Shown here in pieces: positions 42,095 through 51,181 of a DNA stretch of 64,000 nucleotides (positions are counted from its first letter, which is position 1; every line of letters starts with the position of its first letter). The stretch comes from Clostridiales bacterium UBA1738 (lineage in GTDB: Bacteria; Bacillota; Clostridia; UBA1381): assembly GCA_002315735.1 (NCBI GenBank), contig DCIA01000004.1, positions 1 to 64,000 of the forward strand, written 5' to 3'. Both the position numbers and the translations under genes were made by a program. The notes below the pieces were generated by a model that did no database searches, was not told the origin of the DNA, and worked only from the letters and a program-made list of their open reading frames with translations.

Positions 42095-42979
42095 ATGCGA
42101 GAATTTGAATTTATAATTCCTAATGAATACGCAGGTAAAGATATTAAATTTATTTTGAAAAATCACTATCATTTTTCTTCTAATTTGATAACATCTTTAA
42201 AAGTCGGAGACGGAATTTTATTAAACGGCAAGAAAGAGTTTGTAAATAAAATTGTAACTAATGGAGATCTTTTAAAACTCACACTTATTGATAGAACTTC
42301 ACAAAACATAATAAGTGAAAAGATACCTATTGATATTCTTTATGAGGACGAGGACTTAGTTGCAGTAAATAAGCCGTATAATATGCCTACTCACCCATCA
42401 ATTTATCACAGAAGCGGAACTCTTGCAAACGCAATTATGTATTATTTTAAAGAAGATGACTTTACTTTTCGTGCACCGTCAAGACTAGATAGAGATACTT
42501 CGGGAGTTTTAATAGTTGCAAAAAATGCATTTTCTGCTGACGGAATTTCAAAGCAAATACAAGACGGAGAATTTAAAAAAGAATATGTTGCTCTAACGGT
42601 TGGTATTCCAAAGATAAAAACAGGAACTATAAACGCTCCAATAAAAAGAGAAGCCGAAGGAATTATTAAAAGAATTATCGCTCAAGACGGAAAACTTGCC
42701 GTTACCGATTATGAAGTCATTGAAGAAAAAAATAATTTTGCACTGATTAGATTGCACCCAAAAACGGGCAGAACTCATCAAATAAGACTTCACTTATCTT
42801 ACATTGGTACTCCGATATATGCTGATTTTTTATATGGCGAAGATATTAAAAACGAGCGTATTCGTTTGCACTGCAAGAGTGTGGAATTTTTGCATCCTAT
42901 CACTAATAAAAAAATCAAAATAACAGCACCATTGCCAAACGATATGAATTTAGAAACAATAAAAGCGGCATCAAAATGA
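42095..42979 (+). CDS. RluA-family pseudouridine synthase
   Basis: 294 residues. An N-terminal S4 RNA-binding domain (about 10-75) is followed by the catalytic domain with DLVAVNKPYNMPTHPS and RLDRDTSGVLIVAKN, whose second Asp is the nucleophile. The residue before RLD is Ser rather than the common His. LHPKTGRTHQIRLHL is the RluA signature near the end. The target (23S rRNA or tRNA) is unknown. The ATG follows GAGGTGAG; an upstream TTG frame overlaps it. It converges with the alanyl-tRNA editing gene, sharing 9 bp. Confidence 0.92.
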   Translation: MREFEFIIPNEYAGKDIKFILKNHYHFSSNLITSLKVGDGILLNGKKEFVNKIVTNGDLLKLTLIDRTSQNIISEKIPIDILYEDEDLVAVNKPYNMPTHPSIYHRSGTLANAIMYYFKEDDFTFRAPSRLDRDTSGVLIVAKNAFSADGISKQIQDGEFKKEYVALTVGIPKIKTGTINAPIKREAEGIIKRIIAQDGKLAVTDYEVIEEKNNFALIRLHPKTGRTHQIRLHLSYIGTPIYADFLYGEDIKNERIRLHCKSVEFLHPITNKKIKITAPLPNDMNLETIKAASK

Positions 42980-44122
42980 TGTCGCTTTAAAATATTTTGT
43001 TATTTCCTCTTTACTCGCTAAAAACTTTCCTTGCATTTCGTCTTTTCCACCACCACGACCATTTAATGATTCGTTTATTTGCTTTGATATTTTGGTCAAA
43101 TTGATATTCTTACTTGTTAAAAGATAACTATATCCGCCTTTTGGGTCAGGTGAGAAAATCGCTGTAATACCTTTAACATTATCTTTTATTAGATTTGCAA
43201 AATATCTCATCAAATTTGTGTCACACTCGTCAAGAAATACGCAAAAATTTTCGTCTGTTATTTCGATATTTTCTGCTTTTAATTCTAATATTTTTTTCTT
43301 TAATGAATTAATCTCTTGTTTTAATTCCCCATTTTTTACAAGTAAATTTTCGACTTCTTCGTCTACAAAATCAACTTTTGCCGACAGCAAATTTGAAATC
43401 CTTATTATCTCTTTAGACTTGTATTGATAATCTTTTATTGCGTCCATTCCGCAAATCATAGTAATTCTGCATCCACCACGATGCCTAATTGCATCTGTAA
43501 ATTTTATAACGCCAATTTCTCCTGTACTTTTTACATGCGGTGCGCAGCAAGCACATTTGTCTATTCCTTCTATCTCAACAATTCTAACATTTTCCGAAAG
43601 GTCAAGTTTTGCTCTATATTCAATCTTTTCCAGTTCTTCTTTTTTGGGATAGTATGCACTGATTTTATGATTTTCTTGTAGGGTAGCATTTGCCAATCGT
43701 TCAATTTCAGCATATTCATCTTTTGAAAATTCCATATCAAAATCAAAAGTCACTTCCCTGTCGCTTAGATGAAATCCAACATTATTTGCACCATATTTTG
43801 AAAATACAATTCCGGATACAATATGCTCGGCACTATGGTGCTGCATTTTTCTATATCTTATCTTCCAATCAATTTTTCCAAAAACTTCTTCACCAATTTC
43901 AAACTTGTTTTTGACAAAATGATATGTATTGTTTTCTCTTACAAAAACATCTAAAACTTCTTGATTAGAAATAGTTCCCCTATCAAATTCTTGTCCACCG
44001 GCAGTTGGGAAAAATGCTGTTTTATCTAATCCAACTAAATATCCATCTTTAAATTCTTCACAAGATACAACCTTTGCAGAAAATTCGCTTATATAACTGT
44101 CATTATCGTATAATTTAATCAT
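42971..44122 (-). CDS. Alanyl-tRNA editing protein (AlaX-like, with DHHA1 domain)
   Basis: 383 residues. The N-terminal half is an AlaRS-like second catalytic (editing) domain: TAFFPTAGGQEFDRGT, QHHSAEHIVSG (HxxxH zinc site) and CCAPHVKSTGEIGVIKF (third and fourth metal ligands). The C-terminal half is a coiled coil plus DHHA1-like domain ending GGRGGGKDEMQGKF. It hydrolyses Ser or Gly mischarged on tRNA-Ala. The start is the ATG at 44122, with GGAAGG upstream. Confidence 0.9.
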   Translation of the reverse strand: MIKLYDNDSYISEFSAKVVSCEEFKDGYLVGLDKTAFFPTAGGQEFDRGTISNQEVLDVFVRENNTYHFVKNKFEIGEEVFGKIDWKIRYRKMQHHSAEHIVSGIVFSKYGANNVGFHLSDREVTFDFDMEFSKDEYAEIERLANATLQENHKISAYYPKKEELEKIEYRAKLDLSENVRIVEIEGIDKCACCAPHVKSTGEIGVIKFTDAIRHRGGCRITMICGMDAIKDYQYKSKEIIRISNLLSAKVDFVDEEVENLLVKNGELKQEINSLKKKILELKAENIEITDENFCVFLDECDTNLMRYFANLIKDNVKGITAIFSPDPKGGYSYLLTSKNINLTKISKQINESLNGRGGGKDEMQGKFLASKEEITKYFKATSF

Positions 44123-44184
44123 CAAAAAAAGTCCTTCCAAAATTATTAATAATAATTATAACAATCAGAAAAATTATTGTCAAG

Positions 44185-44213
44185 AAAAAAAGCGGTAGGC
44201 AAAAACCTACCGC
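44185..44213 (-). terminator. Terminator after the NhaC-family gene
   Basis: GCGGTAGG-TTTTTG-CCTACCGC hairpin (44192-44213) followed on the minus strand by a run of T (44185-44191), just beyond the stop codon. Confidence 0.9.
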
Positions 44214-44223
44214 AAATGTTTAA

Positions 44224-45861
44224 TTATGCATTTTTCTTATCAGTAATTGCTTTTATTACAAATAATGTTCCAATCATAAGTGCAATCGAAAGCGGAAGAA
44301 TAATCCAAACAGTTTGTACAAAGCCGGCAATTATATATGATACGAAAGAAACAGCAGCAACTGTTAGTGCGTATGGAAGTTGAGTCGAAACGTGATTGAT
44401 ATGGTTTGATTGTGCACCTGCTGATGACATAATAGTTGTATCAGAAATTGGTGAACAGTGGTCACCACATACAGCACCTGCCATACAAGCAGAAATTGCA
44501 ACGATTGTGATATCACCTTTGTCAAATCCGAATACAGCGATAACGATTGGAATTAAAATACCAAATGTTCCCCATGATGTACCTGTCGCAAAAGACATAC
44601 CAACTGCAATTAAGAAGATTATAGCAGGAAGCAAGTTCATAAATGAATTTGCAGATGATGAAACAACGCCATCAATGAATTCTTTAGCACCAAGGCTATC
44701 TGTCATTCCTTTTAAAGTCCAAGCACAGATAAGAATCATAATTGCAGGAACCATTGCCTTAAAACCTTCCGGAATTGCTTCCATACAGTCCTTGAATGAT
44801 AAAACTCTTCTTAACATAAAGAATGCAACTGTTAAAATTAATGTAATAAATGAACCAAATACCAACCCAACTGATGCATCTGAATTTGAGAATGCTTCAA
44901 TGAAGTTGTGATATGCATCTTCACCGGCGGTAAAGAACCCACCTGAATAAATCATACCAATAACACAAGCGATGATAAGTACAATAACAGGTAATACAAG
45001 GTCAATAACTTTACCTTTTGCATTTGCATAAGTTTCCGAAACTGCATCTTTAAATTCTTCGGCATGAGAAGTAAACAAATCACCATTTTTAGCATTTTCT
45101 TCATGCTTTTTCATAGGGCCGAAATCGAATTTCATAAGTGTGATTGTAACCATCATTACTATTGTCAAAAGTGCGTAGAAGTTATATGGAATTGCACTTA
45201 AAAATAGTTGGAAACCGTTCATTCCTGAGCCTTTTGCAAAACCACTTACAGCAGCTGCCCAAGAAGAAATAGGAGCAATAATACAAACAGGAGCAGCAGT
45301 TGCATCGATTAGGTATGCAAGCTTTGCTCGTGATATATTTTGCTTATCTGTAACCGGTCTCATAACCGAGCCAACTGTTAGACAGTTAAAATAGTCATCA
45401 ATGAAGATAAGTACGCCAAGCGCAACTGTTGCAAGTTGTGCGCCGACTCTTGAATGAATCTTTTCTGATGCCCAACGTCCGAAAGCAGCACTTCCGCCGG
45501 CTTTATTCATCATAGCAACCATTGCACCAAGAACAACCAGGAATATCAATATTCCGACATTGTATGAGTCTGCAACGCTACCGATGAAGCCGTCTTGAAA
45601 TACGTGCACAATTGTCATTTCAGGATTAAAGTTAGCATACAAAAGTCCGCCAACAACAATGCCTGCAAATAGTGATGAATATACCTCTTTTGTGATTAGA
45701 GCAAGTCCAATAGCTATAACTGATGGAAGCAAAGCCCACAAAGTGCCATTGAAATTACTAACATACTCTTCGTCTCCTTCTGCAAATGCGCATACAGTCA
45801 TTGCCAACATGAAAACAAAGGTAAGTACGGTCATGACCGTAATTTTTTTCTTTGAAAACAT
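44224..45861 (-). CDS. NhaC-family transporter, probably a lysine transporter
   Basis: 545 residues with about 12 TM segments after a short cytoplasmic start (MFSKKKITVMTVLTFVF...). The family motifs GWASEKI-like, FIDDYFNCLTVGSVMRP and GDHCSPISDTTIMSSAG (near 450) mark the Na+/H+ antiporter NhaC-like superfamily. A lysine riboswitch controls it, so it is probably a lysine carrier (the LysW/NhaC-like transporters are known to have such leaders). The ATG at 45861 follows GGGGG; a longer in-frame extension reaches into the riboswitch terminator and is not used. Confidence 0.88.
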   Translation of the reverse strand: MFSKKKITVMTVLTFVFMLAMTVCAFAEGDEEYVSNFNGTLWALLPSVIAIGLALITKEVYSSLFAGIVVGGLLYANFNPEMTIVHVFQDGFIGSVADSYNVGILIFLVVLGAMVAMMNKAGGSAAFGRWASEKIHSRVGAQLATVALGVLIFIDDYFNCLTVGSVMRPVTDKQNISRAKLAYLIDATAAPVCIIAPISSWAAAVSGFAKGSGMNGFQLFLSAIPYNFYALLTIVMMVTITLMKFDFGPMKKHEENAKNGDLFTSHAEEFKDAVSETYANAKGKVIDLVLPVIVLIIACVIGMIYSGGFFTAGEDAYHNFIEAFSNSDASVGLVFGSFITLILTVAFFMLRRVLSFKDCMEAIPEGFKAMVPAIMILICAWTLKGMTDSLGAKEFIDGVVSSSANSFMNLLPAIIFLIAVGMSFATGTSWGTFGILIPIVIAVFGFDKGDITIVAISACMAGAVCGDHCSPISDTTIMSSAGAQSNHINHVSTQLPYALTVAAVSFVSYIIAGFVQTVWIILPLSIALMIGTLFVIKAITDKKNA

Positions 45862-45881
45862 AACTATGTTCCCCCTTAAAT

Positions 45882-46101
45882 AAAAAAATGTGATTGCGAA
45901 AACGCAAATCACAACAAAAAAACTTTAAATAATTGTCATGATAGCGCTCCACGATTTCGTGACAGTACGATATATGTTTTATATCGTCCCAGTAGTATGT
46001 TTTCGGCAAAAAACATACCCTTCGGCAATAATTCCTTTCACCGTTTTCGCATCGCCGTGCTATAAAAAACGGATACTAATAATTACTGCACCTCTATACA
46101 C
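45882..46101 (-). promoter_or_regulatory. Lysine riboswitch (L box) with terminator
   Basis: On the minus strand the leader shows the L-box blocks in order: AGAGGTGC, GTGAAAGG, TTGCCGAAGG, CTGGG, CTGTCAC and TGGAGCGCTATC, matching the known aptamer; the first and last pair to form P1. A terminator hairpin (45889-45913, TGTGATTTGCG/CGCAATCACA, then T-run 45882-45888) lies between aptamer and start codon, so lysine binding should switch the gene off. Confidence 0.95.
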
Positions 46102-46108
46102 AACTAGA

Positions 46109-46137
46109 ATAATACCACAAATTATAACAAAATGCAA
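46109..46137 (-). promoter_or_regulatory. Promoter of the lysine riboswitch-NhaC unit
   Basis: TTGCAT (46132-46137), 17 bp, TATTAT (46109-46114) on the minus strand; the transcript would start at the 5' edge of the aptamer. Confidence 0.7.
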
Positions 46138-46182
46138 GTATTTTTTCTCTTTTTATTCTTTGTAAAGTAAATATAATATTTT

Positions 46183-46905
46183 TTAAACAAATTCTGTTTC
46201 TCTTATCCTTTGGATTGCTTTTTTCTCTATTCTTGACACTTGCACTTGTGACACACCTACTATTTTAGAGATTTCATCTTGAGTTTTTCCTTTATAATAT
46301 CTTAAAAGCAAAATTTGTTGCTCCCTAAAAGAGAGAGACTTTAAAATACCGCTGATAAAAATCTTATCTACTATTTTATCTTCTGAATAATTGTCCTGCA
46401 ATTTCATTTCCAATTCTTCTTTTGAGTCATCAAAAACTTCCTTATTTAGCGAGTCAGGCTCACGAACCGCATCAAAAGCACAGGTTAAATCTTCTACAGA
46501 AATCTTGCTTTCCTCAGAAATTTCCTTAATAGTTGGTTCTCTCATTAGTTTTTTCTCTAATCTCTCACGAGCCGAAAAACCCTTAAACGCTATCTGTTTT
46601 AAACTTCTGCTTACCTTTATAATTCCATCATCTCTGAGAAATCTTTTAATCTCACCCAAAATCATCGGCACGGCATATGTAGAAAACTGCACATTCTGTT
46701 CCAAATCAAAATTATCTATTGCTTTTATAAGTCCTATTGTTCCTATCTGCATAAGATCTTCATTTAGTTCGCCGTTTTTTGAAAAACTAAAAACGATTTT
46801 TCTGACAAGCCCAAGATTTTCTTCACACAAAGAATCTCGTGCCGATAAATCCCCACTCTTTAAAATTTCAAATAATTCATAATTTCTGGTTTTAAAATCT
46901 TCCAT
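46183..46905 (-). CDS. sigF: Sporulation sigma factor SigF
   Basis: 240 residues. Forespore-specific sigma factor, held inactive by SpoIIAB until septation. Region 2 has NLGLVRKIVFSFS and QIGTIGLIKAIDNFDLEQNVQFSTYAVPMILGEIKRFLRDDG; region 4 has LSFREQQILLLRYYKGKTQDEISKIVGVSQVQVSRIEKKA. SigF and SigG look alike, but the spoIIAA and spoIIAB genes directly upstream identify SigF. Three bp separate it from spoIIAB. Confidence 0.95.
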   Translation of the reverse strand: MEDFKTRNYELFEILKSGDLSARDSLCEENLGLVRKIVFSFSKNGELNEDLMQIGTIGLIKAIDNFDLEQNVQFSTYAVPMILGEIKRFLRDDGIIKVSRSLKQIAFKGFSARERLEKKLMREPTIKEISEESKISVEDLTCAFDAVREPDSLNKEVFDDSKEELEMKLQDNYSEDKIVDKIFISGILKSLSFREQQILLLRYYKGKTQDEISKIVGVSQVQVSRIEKKAIQRIRETEFV

Positions 46906-46908
46906 ACT

Positions 46909-47328
46909 CTATATCTCAATCGTCTTTTTCATTTTAATCGTCGTTCCACTTCCTAATATACTTGTAACTTCAACTTCGTCCATAAAACTTTCCATTATGG
47001 AAAATCCTAAACCTGACCTTTCAAGCTCAGGTCTTCCTGTATATAAAGGAGTTCTTGCCTTTTCTATATTTTCAATTCCGCACCCTTCATCAATCACTAA
47101 AAATTCAACAGTATTATTATGAATTTTTCCTTCCATTTTTACGATGCCTTTTGTATTTTCATAGCCGTGAATAATCGCATTGGTAACAGCCTCCGAAACA
47201 GCAGTTTTTACCTCTGCCATTTCTGCTGCTGTCGGATTTAACGGTGTTATAAAAGCTGCGGCTGCAACACGTGCAAAACTTTCGTTTTCCGATAAATTTA
47301 AAAATTCTATTTTCATTGTATTATCCAT
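46909..47328 (-). CDS. spoIIAB: Anti-sigma F factor SpoIIAB
   Basis: 139 residues. A GHKL-fold serine kinase: AVSEAVTNAIIHGYEN (N box), VIDEGCGIENIEKA (G1 box) and RSGLGFSIMESFMDEVEV (G2 box). It binds SigF and phosphorylates SpoIIAA. The ATG at 47328 is preceded by AAGGAGG and overlaps the end of spoIIAA by 8 bp; longer versions have no site. The overlap couples translation of kinase and substrate. Confidence 0.95.
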   Translation of the reverse strand: MDNTMKIEFLNLSENESFARVAAAAFITPLNPTAAEMAEVKTAVSEAVTNAIIHGYENTKGIVKMEGKIHNNTVEFLVIDEGCGIENIEKARTPLYTGRPELERSGLGFSIMESFMDEVEVTSILGSGTTIKMKKTIEI

Positions 47329-47680
47329 TGTGTATTTCCTCCTTATCAATTAAGTAAATTGCTTTTTCTAAATTTGAAGTAAGTTTAATTACTTTATCCA
47401 TTCCTGACATTTTTATAATCCTTAAAGTATCGGAATTAACACCATAAGCGATTGTTTTTCCGCCTAATGCTCTTGATTTTTTATAGCGTCCCATTATCGT
47501 TCCTATTCCCGAAGAATCCATAAATGTCATTTCAGAAAAATCAAAAATAACATTTATCGCATTTGTTGTTAACATTAGTTTATCTGCCTCTTCTTTAATT
47601 TTTGTCGCAATATGGTGATCAAGTTCGCCTGTTATTTTAATTAATAGTGTCTTTTTTTCACCAATTAGTTTCATTTCCAC
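47321..47680 (-). CDS. spoIIAA: Anti-anti-sigma factor SpoIIAA
   Basis: 119 residues. A STAS-domain protein: LLIKITGELDHHIATKIKEE, VIFDFSEMTFMDSSGIGTIMGRY with the phosphorylatable Ser in MDSSGIG, and KTIAYGV. When dephosphorylated it frees SigF from SpoIIAB. It starts at GTG behind AAGGAGG. First gene of spoIIA here; the SSB-like gene lies 30 bp upstream. Confidence 0.95.
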   Translation of the reverse strand: MEMKLIGEKKTLLIKITGELDHHIATKIKEEADKLMLTTNAINVIFDFSEMTFMDSSGIGTIMGRYKKSRALGGKTIAYGVNSDTLRIIKMSGMDKVIKLTSNLEKAIYLIDKEEIHNG

Positions 47681-47710
47681 TTTAAAAATCCTCCTTTTGT
47701 ATTTATAAAT

Positions 47711-48328
47711 TTATACCATTTCCATTCTGTTTACCGATACTTCATAAGCCGTTTTCTCAATAACCTCATCTTCCGAAATATGTTTTTGATAAACTCTTGA
47801 CTGTATTCTTCCCCAAACCTTTACATTATCTCCGACATTGATATTTTTGCAATATCTTGCATTTCTGCCCCATGCAATTACAGGAATATAGTCAGATTTG
47901 TTATAGCTTCTGTTTACTGCTAATAATAAATCAGTTATCTCTCTTCCGAAAGGTGTGGTTCTGTAAACAGGCTCTTTGCATATATATCCGTTTAAAAATA
48001 ATAGGTTAGGATTTTTTTCTGCATCTTCTTCCGCTAATTTTAAATCCTTCGCAAATACCGTAAGCACTAATCTATTATCACCGTTTTCATAACTGTTATA
48101 TGATCTGAATTGTCCATCAACTTCTACTACATCCCCTATTTTAAGGTCTTGATCAGTTAAAAGTCTATCTGATACCATAACTCTTACATTGTCGCTTGTT
48201 CCGGACAGTCTTGGAATTTCTAATGTAAATACATAAAACTTTTCGCCATAAATTTCATGACTAATCTTTGGTTCATCACTGACAATTCCAATAACTTCTG
48301 CATGATTATTAAGTGCATAATTTTCCAT
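47711..48328 (-). CDS. SSB-like protein with two OB folds
   Basis: 205 residues. Two successive OB-fold segments: the first (about 1-105; EVIGIVSDEPKISHEIYGEKFYVFTLEIPRL) and the second (about 115-205; LNGYICKEPVYRTTPFGREI, VIAWGRNARYC), each like a single-stranded DNA-binding domain. It lacks the acidic SSB tail. It is a clostridial SSB-related protein of unknown role; a part in DNA repair or recombination is plausible. The ATG at 48328 follows AGAGGAG. It lies divergent from valS and may lead the spoIIA transcript. Confidence 0.75.
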   Translation of the reverse strand: MENYALNNHAEVIGIVSDEPKISHEIYGEKFYVFTLEIPRLSGTSDNVRVMVSDRLLTDQDLKIGDVVEVDGQFRSYNSYENGDNRLVLTVFAKDLKLAEEDAEKNPNLLFLNGYICKEPVYRTTPFGREITDLLLAVNRSYNKSDYIPVIAWGRNARYCKNINVGDNVKVWGRIQSRVYQKHISEDEVIEKTAYEVSVNRMEMV

Positions 48329-48428
48329 AATAAAATCTCCTCTTTCTTGTAGTAAAAAATAATATTCCAAATGTTTTTTGCTTATAAATATATTTATTCA
48401 TAACTTTTCTAAAATATTCGTCTTTTCC

Positions 48429-48457
48429 TTGACAAATTCAAAAAAAAATGAGATAAT
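48429..48457 (+). promoter_or_regulatory. Promoter of valS
   Basis: TTGACA (48429-48434), 17-bp spacer, GATAAT (48452-48457). Only 38 bp separate it from the start, too little for a T-box leader. Confidence 0.75.
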
Positions 48458-48494
48458 ATACTTTGTATTTTTGTATTTTTAAATGGAGGAAATT

Positions 48495-51137
48495 ATGGAA
48501 GATAATAAAAACATTGCAAAAAATTATAACCCATCTGAATTTGAAGATAAACTTTATAATACTTGGGTAGAAAAGGGATACTTCCATGCAGAAGTGGATT
48601 CTAAAAAAGAACCATTTACAATCGTTATCCCGCCACCAAATGTAACAGGGCAATTACATATGGGACACGCCCTAGACGAAACATTGCAAGATATTTTAAT
48701 TAGATATAAAAGAATGCAGGGCTATAATGCCCTTTGGATTCCGGGAACTGACCACGCCGGCATCGCAACTCAAATCAAAGTTGAAGAAAGCCTTCGTGTA
48801 AATGAAGGACTTACTCGTTATGACCTTGGTTATGATGCTTTCCTTGAAAGAGTTTGGGATTGGAAAAAACACTTTGGCGGTAGAATTATTAATCAATTAA
48901 AGAAAATCGGTTCTTCGTGTGACTGGGACAGAGAGCGTTTTACAATGGACGAAGGCTGTTCAAAAGCCGTTCGTGAAGTGTTTGTAAATCTATACAATAA
49001 AGGCTTGATTTATCAAGGTTCCAGAATTATTAACTGGTGTCCTCATTGTGTGACTGCACTTTCTGATGCAGAAGTTGAGCACGAAGAACAAGCAGGACAT
49101 TTTTGGCACATTAAATATCCTATCAAGGATAGTGATGACTTTGTAATTATTGCAACTACAAGGCCTGAAACACTTTTCGGCGATACTGCTGTTGCTGTAA
49201 ATCCTGACGATGACAGATATAAGCATCTTATTGGAAAAATGCTTATTTTACCTCTTGTCGGTCGTGAAATCCCTGTAATTGCTGACGAATATGTTGATAA
49301 AGAATTTGGTACAGGCTGTGTTAAAATTACTCCTGCTCACGACCCTAACGACTTTGAAGTTGGACAGCGTCATAACTTAGAGCAAATTAGAGTTTTAAAT
49401 GACGATGCTACAATGAACGAATATGCCGGAAAATATCAAGGTATGGATCGTTATGAATGCAGAAAAACAATGATTGAAGACCTTGACAAACTTGGACTTT
49501 TGGTTAAGATTGAAGAACACACTCATAATGTTGGTGTATGTTATCGTTGCGGAACATCTGTTGAGCCTATCATTTCAAAACAATGGTTTGTAAAGATGAA
49601 ACCACTTGCAAAGCCTGCTATTGAAGCTGTTAAAAATGGTGATGTTAAATTTGTCCCTGAACGTTTTTCAAAAACATATATGAATTGGATGGAAAATGTT
49701 TTAGATTGGTGTATTTCTCGTCAACTTTGGTGGGGACATAGAATTCCTGCTTTTTACTGTGACGAATGCGGAAAAACAACCGTTTCAAAAGAAGATATAA
49801 CTGTATGCCCACATTGTGGTGGAAAGGTTCATCAAGACGAAAACGTATTAGATACTTGGTTTTCTTCTGCCCTTTGGCCGTTTTCAACACTTGGTTGGCC
49901 GGAAAAAACCCCTGAACTTGATTATTTCTATCCTACAAGCGTTTTGGTTACAGGTTATGATATTATTTTCTTCTGGGTATCAAGAATGATTTTCTCTGCG
50001 TTAGAACATACAGGAAAGTCACCATTTAAGCACGTATTTATTCACGGTCTTGTTCGTGACTCACAAGGAAGAAAAATGTCAAAATCTCTTGGAAATGGTA
50101 TCGACCCACTTGAAATTATTGATAAATATGGTGCTGATGCGCTAAGGTTTACACTTGTTACCGGAAACGCACCGGGTAACGATATGAGATTCTATATGGA
50201 AAGAGTTGAAGCAAGCCGTAACTTTGCAAATAAAATTTGGAACGCTTCAAGATTTACTCTTATGAATCTTGATATTACAGAGAACAAACTTCCTGATATA
50301 AAAGATTTACAATTAGAGGATAAATGGATTCTTTCAAAATACAACACTGTTTGTAAAGAAGTAACAGAAAATCTTGATAAATTTGAACTGGGAGTTGCAG
50401 TCTCAAAACTATATGACTTTATTTGGGACAATTTCTGTGATTGGTATATTGAACTTGTAAAGCCTCGTTTGTTTGATAAAGAAAACCCATCAGCAAAAAC
50501 TGCTCAATATGTTTTAACATATGTTTTATCTAATACGATGAAGTTATTGCACCCATTTATGCCATTCATAACAGAAGAAATTTGGCAACATCTTCCTCAC
50601 GACGGCGAAAGTATCGTAATTAGCGATTATCCAAAATATAGTGACGAACTTTCCTTCCCAAAAGAAGAAAAAAATATGGAAATCATTATGGACGCAATTT
50701 CTGCAATTAGACTTCGCAGAAGTGATATGAATGTTCCACCTTCAAAGAAAGCAAAACTTACAATAGTAACAAAGCGTGAGGACATATTTGGTCTGGGAAA
50801 AGCATTTTTTGAAAAACTTGCTTCGGCATCAGATACAATCATTACAAGTTCAAAAGATGGTATCGAACAAAATGCAGTTAGTATTGTAGTTGATTCTGCC
50901 GAAATTTTCATTCCAATGGGCGAACTTGTTGATAAGGATGCAGAAGAAAAAAGACTTTTGGCTGAAAAGAAACGTTTGGAAAGCGAAATTGACAGAGTCA
51001 ATAAAAAACTCTCAAACGAAGGATTTGTAGCAAAAGCACCTCAAAAAGTAATTGATGAAGAAAAAGAAAAAGGCGAAAAATACTCACAAATGCTTGAAAA
51101 AGTATTGGAAAGCATTGACGCACTAAATAATATTTGA
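48495..51137 (+). CDS. valS: Valyl-tRNA synthetase
   Basis: 880 residues. Class I synthetase with PPPNVTGQLHMGHAL (HIGH, about 45), an editing domain (ATTRPETLFGDTAVAVNP), GRKMSKSLGNG (KMSKS, about 530), a Cys zinc site (CDECGKTTVSKEDITVCPHCGG) and a C-terminal coiled coil (about 810-880). The ATG at 48495 is preceded by GGAGG, 5 bases away; the first in-frame ATG overlaps that site. Followed by folC with 44 bp. Confidence 0.97.
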   Translation: MEDNKNIAKNYNPSEFEDKLYNTWVEKGYFHAEVDSKKEPFTIVIPPPNVTGQLHMGHALDETLQDILIRYKRMQGYNALWIPGTDHAGIATQIKVEESLRVNEGLTRYDLGYDAFLERVWDWKKHFGGRIINQLKKIGSSCDWDRERFTMDEGCSKAVREVFVNLYNKGLIYQGSRIINWCPHCVTALSDAEVEHEEQAGHFWHIKYPIKDSDDFVIIATTRPETLFGDTAVAVNPDDDRYKHLIGKMLILPLVGREIPVIADEYVDKEFGTGCVKITPAHDPNDFEVGQRHNLEQIRVLNDDATMNEYAGKYQGMDRYECRKTMIEDLDKLGLLVKIEEHTHNVGVCYRCGTSVEPIISKQWFVKMKPLAKPAIEAVKNGDVKFVPERFSKTYMNWMENVLDWCISRQLWWGHRIPAFYCDECGKTTVSKEDITVCPHCGGKVHQDENVLDTWFSSALWPFSTLGWPEKTPELDYFYPTSVLVTGYDIIFFWVSRMIFSALEHTGKSPFKHVFIHGLVRDSQGRKMSKSLGNGIDPLEIIDKYGADALRFTLVTGNAPGNDMRFYMERVEASRNFANKIWNASRFTLMNLDITENKLPDIKDLQLEDKWILSKYNTVCKEVTENLDKFELGVAVSKLYDFIWDNFCDWYIELVKPRLFDKENPSAKTAQYVLTYVLSNTMKLLHPFMPFITEEIWQHLPHDGESIVISDYPKYSDELSFPKEEKNMEIIMDAISAIRLRRSDMNVPPSKKAKLTIVTKREDIFGLGKAFFEKLASASDTIITSSKDGIEQNAVSIVVDSAEIFIPMGELVDKDAEEKRLLAEKKRLESEIDRVNKKLSNEGFVAKAPQKVIDEEKEKGEKYSQMLEKVLESIDALNNI

Positions 51138-51143
51138 TTTTTG

Positions 51144-51169
51144 ACGGGACGGGTTTTTATCTGTCCCGT
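51144..51169 (+). other. Strong hairpin between valS and folC
   Basis: ACGGGAC / GTCCCGT with extra pairing inside, giving about 9 bp. It is GC-rich against the AT-rich background and lacks a T-run, so it may be an mRNA-end or processing hairpin rather than a terminator. Confidence 0.5.
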
Positions 51170-51181
51170 TTGGTAGGTAAA

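Noticed and set aside
48371..48494. T-box leader for valS
   Set aside because: The distance from promoter to start is about 38 bp; no T-box sequence or antiterminator.
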